64,000 nt of DNA from Beta vulgaris subsp. vulgaris (lineage: Eukaryota; Streptophyta; Magnoliopsida; Caryophyllales; Amaranthaceae): contig NC_079202.1 of the NCBI RefSeq assembly GCF_026745355.1, forward strand, positions 58,046,122 to 58,110,121, given 5' to 3'. Below are positions 60,901 to 64,000 of the stretch, one piece after another. The position numbers and the translations under genes are program-made. The notes beneath the pieces were generated by a model that saw nothing but the letters and a program-made list of their open reading frames with translations, was not told the DNA's origin and ran no database searches. The number at the start of each line of letters is the position of its first letter. The first letter of the stretch is position 1.

Positions 60901-62043
60901 CTTTTGTTTACGGGTAACACCCCCAAGGTGTCTTTCTAATATAATTCTTTATATGGCGGCTTTTGTATTTCTGAGGTTTAGTATGGAATGTTACATTTTC
61001 GAGGCCTCATAATTTTGGGAAGAATATTCAGTCTTGAGGGTTGAGGAATGGTTCTCTGTTCAATAGGTCTGTACGCAGGGGAATGATGAGATGATTTGGC
61101 AGCAGAGTAGGTGTGGATCCTTCTCTGTTAAGAGCTTCTGCATCTTCCTTAACCTTCGGCTTTTGATTCTTAGAAGACAAAAGCTCCTCATAAAGCTTGT
61201 TTTTCCATTTGGGTGGCATTAAAAGAGAAAATCGTAAATCAGGATGCTCTCAGGAGAAGTCACTTCTTCATTACTAGTTGTTGCAGTTTGTGCCTTAATG
61301 AGGAAGAATTAGTCAACCACTTTTTCCTCTTTTGTCCTTGGGTTCTTTCTGTTGGCATATGTCTTAGCTTTGGTTGTGTTGAGATAGGTACATTTCCAAC
61401 TTTGTTTTGTAAAAACATGTTCGCGTTGCCTGGAAAAAGAGGACGTAATAGGTTGGCAAGGGCTTGCTAAGGTGTGGAAGATGATTCTGTTAAACATTTG
61501 GTGGTTTGGATCACTTTGTAAAGAAAGAAAGTGATGGATTTATCTCACTCGTCAACGTTTCTAGTTCGTGACTGTTGTAAATAACTATTGTCAAGCTTCA
61601 GTCTTTGATCGTCACTTGGCTTTCCCTGATTTTGTAGATAAATTGCTCTATGGTGGCTTGAGGGTTTGTGACATGTGTCACATTCCCTTACCTCTTTATT
61701 TTATTTTTTATCTGAATTTTAATTGCTTTTTTGAAACAAATAATAATTATTACTTGTGAAAAAGTTCCCGTTTTGTCTTTCTGCTTTAAAAGAGGGTAGT
61801 ACATAAGAGTTTTGTCTACTTAGTATCTCTAATATTACTGTTCCCGTCTTTTGTCTGTGAATGCAGTGGACGTCGGATTTTTGAAGTCTACATCTGATTC
61901 ATTAACTGTTTCCACAAGCTTGAAGATTACTTCAGAAGGGTTACCTGCCCTAGACGCATTGATGATCATAGTTCGTTCAGTGCATAACTGCAGAGTTTTA
62001 GGCTACTATGGTGGGATACAAAAACTTGTTGCTTTGATCAAAG
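54951..62043 (+). CDS. BEACH-domain protein (BCHB-like), 5' part of gene
   Basis: Four exons are read with GT/AG borders and matching phases: 54951-55072, 58137-58200, 59161-59395 and 61867-62043. The gene continues past the window. The protein begins MHIVKGVANLIRGTSG. It continues with FSEVGNESILKGLWEKYEKA, KRKLFHVLLKQFVEVHNKWE, then VVGCFAGHPSELI and a conserved block, LPALDALMIIVRSVHNCRVL, followed by GYYGGIQKLVALIKG. This matches my memory of the N-terminus of plant BEACH-DOMAIN HOMOLOG B, a protein of well over 2,000 residues with C-terminal PH-BEACH and WD40 domains that acts in membrane trafficking. None of those domains is in the window. Only 199 residues are visible. The large introns (3.1, 1.0 and 2.5 kb) hold MITEs and a LINE remnant. 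A possible further acceptor is at 63990 (TTCTGCAG), unverified. Confidence 0.8.
57070..57366. mobile_element. Stowaway-like MITE in BEACH intron 1
   Basis: TA flanks at 57068-57069 and 57367-57368. Left CTCCCTCTGTTATTTTAATT, then GTTACACTT; right AAGTGTAACAATTAAAAGAA, then ACGTAGGGAG. Confidence 0.8.
57472..57711. mobile_element. Second Stowaway-like MITE in BEACH intron 1
   Basis: TA at 57470-57471 and 57712-57713. Left CTTCCTTCGTTTTAAATTAG, right CTAATTTGGAGTAGAGGAAG. It lies about 100 bp from the MITE at 57070-57366. Confidence 0.75.
58863..58896. repeat. T-tract followed by G-tract
   Basis: A run of about 17 T followed directly by about 14 G, in BEACH intron 2. A similar T/G block is at 63412-63442. 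Confidence 0.95.
61075..61640 (+). pseudogene. LINE reverse-transcriptase C-terminal relic (zf-RVT)
   Basis: Within BEACH intron 3, same strand. Translation gives NDEMIWQQSRCGSFSVKSFC, the conserved start of the plant zf-RVT region (D-x-W...G-x-FSVKS). After a break comes ALKEKIVNQDALRRSHFFIT with CCSLCLNEEELVNHFFLFCP, the CxxC...HxxxxC zinc-finger block. Then an IWWFGSLCKERK-like stretch with stops. Only the 3' end of the element remains, as usual for 5'-truncated LINEs, and it has frameshifts and stops. Confidence 0.75.
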
Positions 62044-62710
62044 GTATACTAAATTTTAACAGGAGCCAGTTTATGCCCGTTCCTGTGTTTTTCATTGTGC
62101 ATTATGCTTTGATGTCGAATTGTACTAGTAATAGAAAATGAATTTTGCTATAAATTCTCAAAAGTGAATTGGAGTGCAATTGAGCTTTTTAAATTATAGG
62201 ATTGGATAATATGTGAATTTGAGTTTAAGGATCAGGTCATAGATGGTGTTATTATCCGTGTCCAAACTCCCCAACGAATACAGTACCAACTTCCTGTTAA
62301 ATCTTGCTTGACCCACTACATATGGTATCTAATCCTGGTTCATAACTTCTTATCATTTTAAAAGCATTTGATTGCCATTAATTTTATATTTTATTTATTA
62401 CTTTTAGTGCTTTTTTTCACTGCTTGCTGAATAAAGTCATGCACTACAAGTCTTTTCAAATGGTAGACTAGTATCTCAACTAGTTAGGGGTAATATCGTA
62501 GAGTGTAAGGTAGGAAATGGTCCACTTGTGAACTTTCCGAACATGGGGGATAGTAAAAGGAAATTTTTTTCTGGCATTTGGTCGAGGTCCAATATTTAGT
62601 ATTGGTTTGGAATGAGAATTCAGATTAAAAGGTCTGTGATTAGATGGGATCTCATGAGAATTTTTCTCTCTCCTCCTTAGTTTGTCCATTACTTGTACTG
62701 TTATACATGT

Positions 62711-63095
62711 AGGCTTTGTTGGTAGCAAGGATTTGGATGGAAAAGAAAGGAAAGGTAAAAACAAACTTTCTCATGTTTGGTAAAAGAAAATAAGAGGGGT
62801 TTGATTGAAAAGGAGAGGAAGTGGAAGGAAAAGGATACTCTTAAATTCTTGCTTTCCTTTCCTTCCAAAATCGGAGGAATTTGACAGGAAAGAAAGCTAA
62901 CAAGCTTTTACCTATGTTTTCTTTATATCCTTACCTTTCCTTTACTAAGGACAACCAAACATGATTCCTCTCAAATCCACCAATTATACCAAACATTGGA
63001 AACTACAATAAGTACAATTACCTTCTTTTCTTTTCTTTTCCTTTTTCTTCCTTTCTTTTCCCTTCCTTTACTAAAAAAAATACCAAACAAAGTGG
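62711..63095. mobile_element. Foldback MITE in BEACH intron 4
   Basis: Left GGCTTTGTTGGTAGCAAGGA with GGAAAAGAAAGGAAAGG; right CCTTTACTAAAAAAAATACC, then AAACAAAGTGG. The two sides are purine- and pyrimidine-rich complements. CATGTTTGGT and ACCAAACATG face each other inside. Confidence 0.6.
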
Positions 63096-63411
63096 TAATA
63101 ATAAAGTTCTACTGATCAATGTAAAATTGAAAAGAGGTCAAGCCTGGAATTCCGAGCTTTTGGATATTGTCCATTTGGTAATGATGAGTTTGATTTAGTT
63201 CAGCGACTGAACGGATATGATTTCCATTCTTGTTGTTTGCTTTATGGACTTGTGGGATCATGACTTAAATTTGTTTTTTTTTCTTTTTGTATTCTGTTAA
63301 GTCATGTTTGGGTTTCTCTTAGTAACTGCTGGTTCGGTCAAAGTCTGCCAGCCTTAAGCCTGTGTAGTTTCTCTCTCTTTTTCTCTTTTTCTTTCACTCT
63401 GCAGCCTGATT

Positions 63412-63442
63412 TTTTTTTTTTTTTTTTGGGGGGGGGGGGGGT
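63412..63442. repeat. T-tract followed by G-tract
   Basis: About 17 T then about 13 G, closely resembling 58863-58896. Confidence 0.95.
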
Positions 63443-64000
63443 GTTTGGGGTGTCTACAAGGGAATTGTAGGGTTGGAGAGGTGAAGGAGGGCCCAAGTTA
63501 AGATGGTTAAGAAAGGTAGGGCTTTCACAGAGGTCGATTTTGCAGGTGGAGGTGGTTCTGTTGGGTCCTTTCCTATCCTAGAGTTAAGTATGAATTGTTT
63601 GTGCTTATTGAGGGTCTAGATTCTGTGTGGTGAGTAAGGACACTTCCAACTAAACAAATCAGTAACGTAGGTCTCCTTTGGCACAGTCTTCTCTCAAGGG
63701 TCTATCTTGTAGGCTTGTTTCAGAGAAGTAGTTAAAAAGCATCCTATGAACGGATTCCATTATAGATAGAGTAAATAAAAATAGAACCTTCTAAAAATCT
63801 ATCACTTGAATTCTTGTTGGAAAATAAAGAAATTATATGCATCTGTGAAAGGACATGCAAATTTATTCAAGAAAATGATTTTTTTTTTCTTTCTCTTCTT
63901 CTCTACTGCTCATGTCGGCTGATTTAATTGGGCTTGAAGATAAAGTGGTGTTTTGTTTCTCTATGTTGGGGCGAGGGTTTGTTCTGCAGGTATTAGGAGG

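Overview
This is nuclear DNA from a flowering plant, most likely a core eudicot. The evidence is AT-rich intergenic DNA, introns with GT/AG borders in every multi-exon gene, plant-specific gene families, and dense small transposons: Stowaway, Tourist/PIF-Harbinger, hAT-like, Mutator-like, Helitron, SINE and LTR remnants. I cannot assign the species from the sequence. There are no bacterial-type genes, operons or CRISPR arrays.

Five host genes can be supported. From left to right they are: (1) the 3' part of a VIN3-like (VEL/VIL) Polycomb-associated gene, + strand, 524-2083, with its PHD part outside or unrecognised; (2) a complete four-exon SICKLE-type proline/glycine-rich gene, - strand, 6006-3566; (3) an intronless TPR-like gene with an N-terminal membrane segment, + strand, 18199-18852; (4) a complete 15-exon CTR1/RAF6-like Raf MAPKKK gene, - strand, 34382-25667, 926 codons, whose HRD motif reads HWD; (5) the 5' part of a BEACH-domain gene like BCHB, + strand, starting at 54951 and running off the right edge. 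From memory, the Arabidopsis relatives of (2) and (4) are close neighbours on chromosome 4 (At4g24500 and At4g24480). That suggests conserved gene order and supports both identifications.

Between the genes the window is largely transposon-derived. 7-18 kb is AT-rich and holds a fresh SINE, Helitron ends and a foldback element seated in a (TA)n microsatellite. 18.9-25.3 kb is a local duplication of one intergenic segment. The two copies have since taken different insertions: a Helitron and a Stowaway MITE in the left copy; a 1.24-kb Mutator-like element, a TTCAG-rich MITE and a solo LTR with another element nested in it in the right copy. At 35.2-36.2 kb a SINE abuts a Mutator-like element with a 230-bp GC-rich palindrome. 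40.37-44.71 kb is a nearly complete PIF/Harbinger element whose two ORFs, a DDE transposase and a Myb-like protein, carry frameshifts. 45-54.5 kb holds more MITEs, microsatellites and no supported gene. The BEACH gene introns contain MITEs, T/G homopolymer tracts and a decayed LINE.

I found no new multi-gene system. The most unusual items are the HWD kinase, the duplication with its insertion history, the palindrome-bearing Mutator-like element, the TA-microsatellite-targeted foldback element, and the apparent exon duplication in the SICKLE-like gene. Exon borders were worked out by hand from ORF frames and splice signals; no transcript or database comparison was available.
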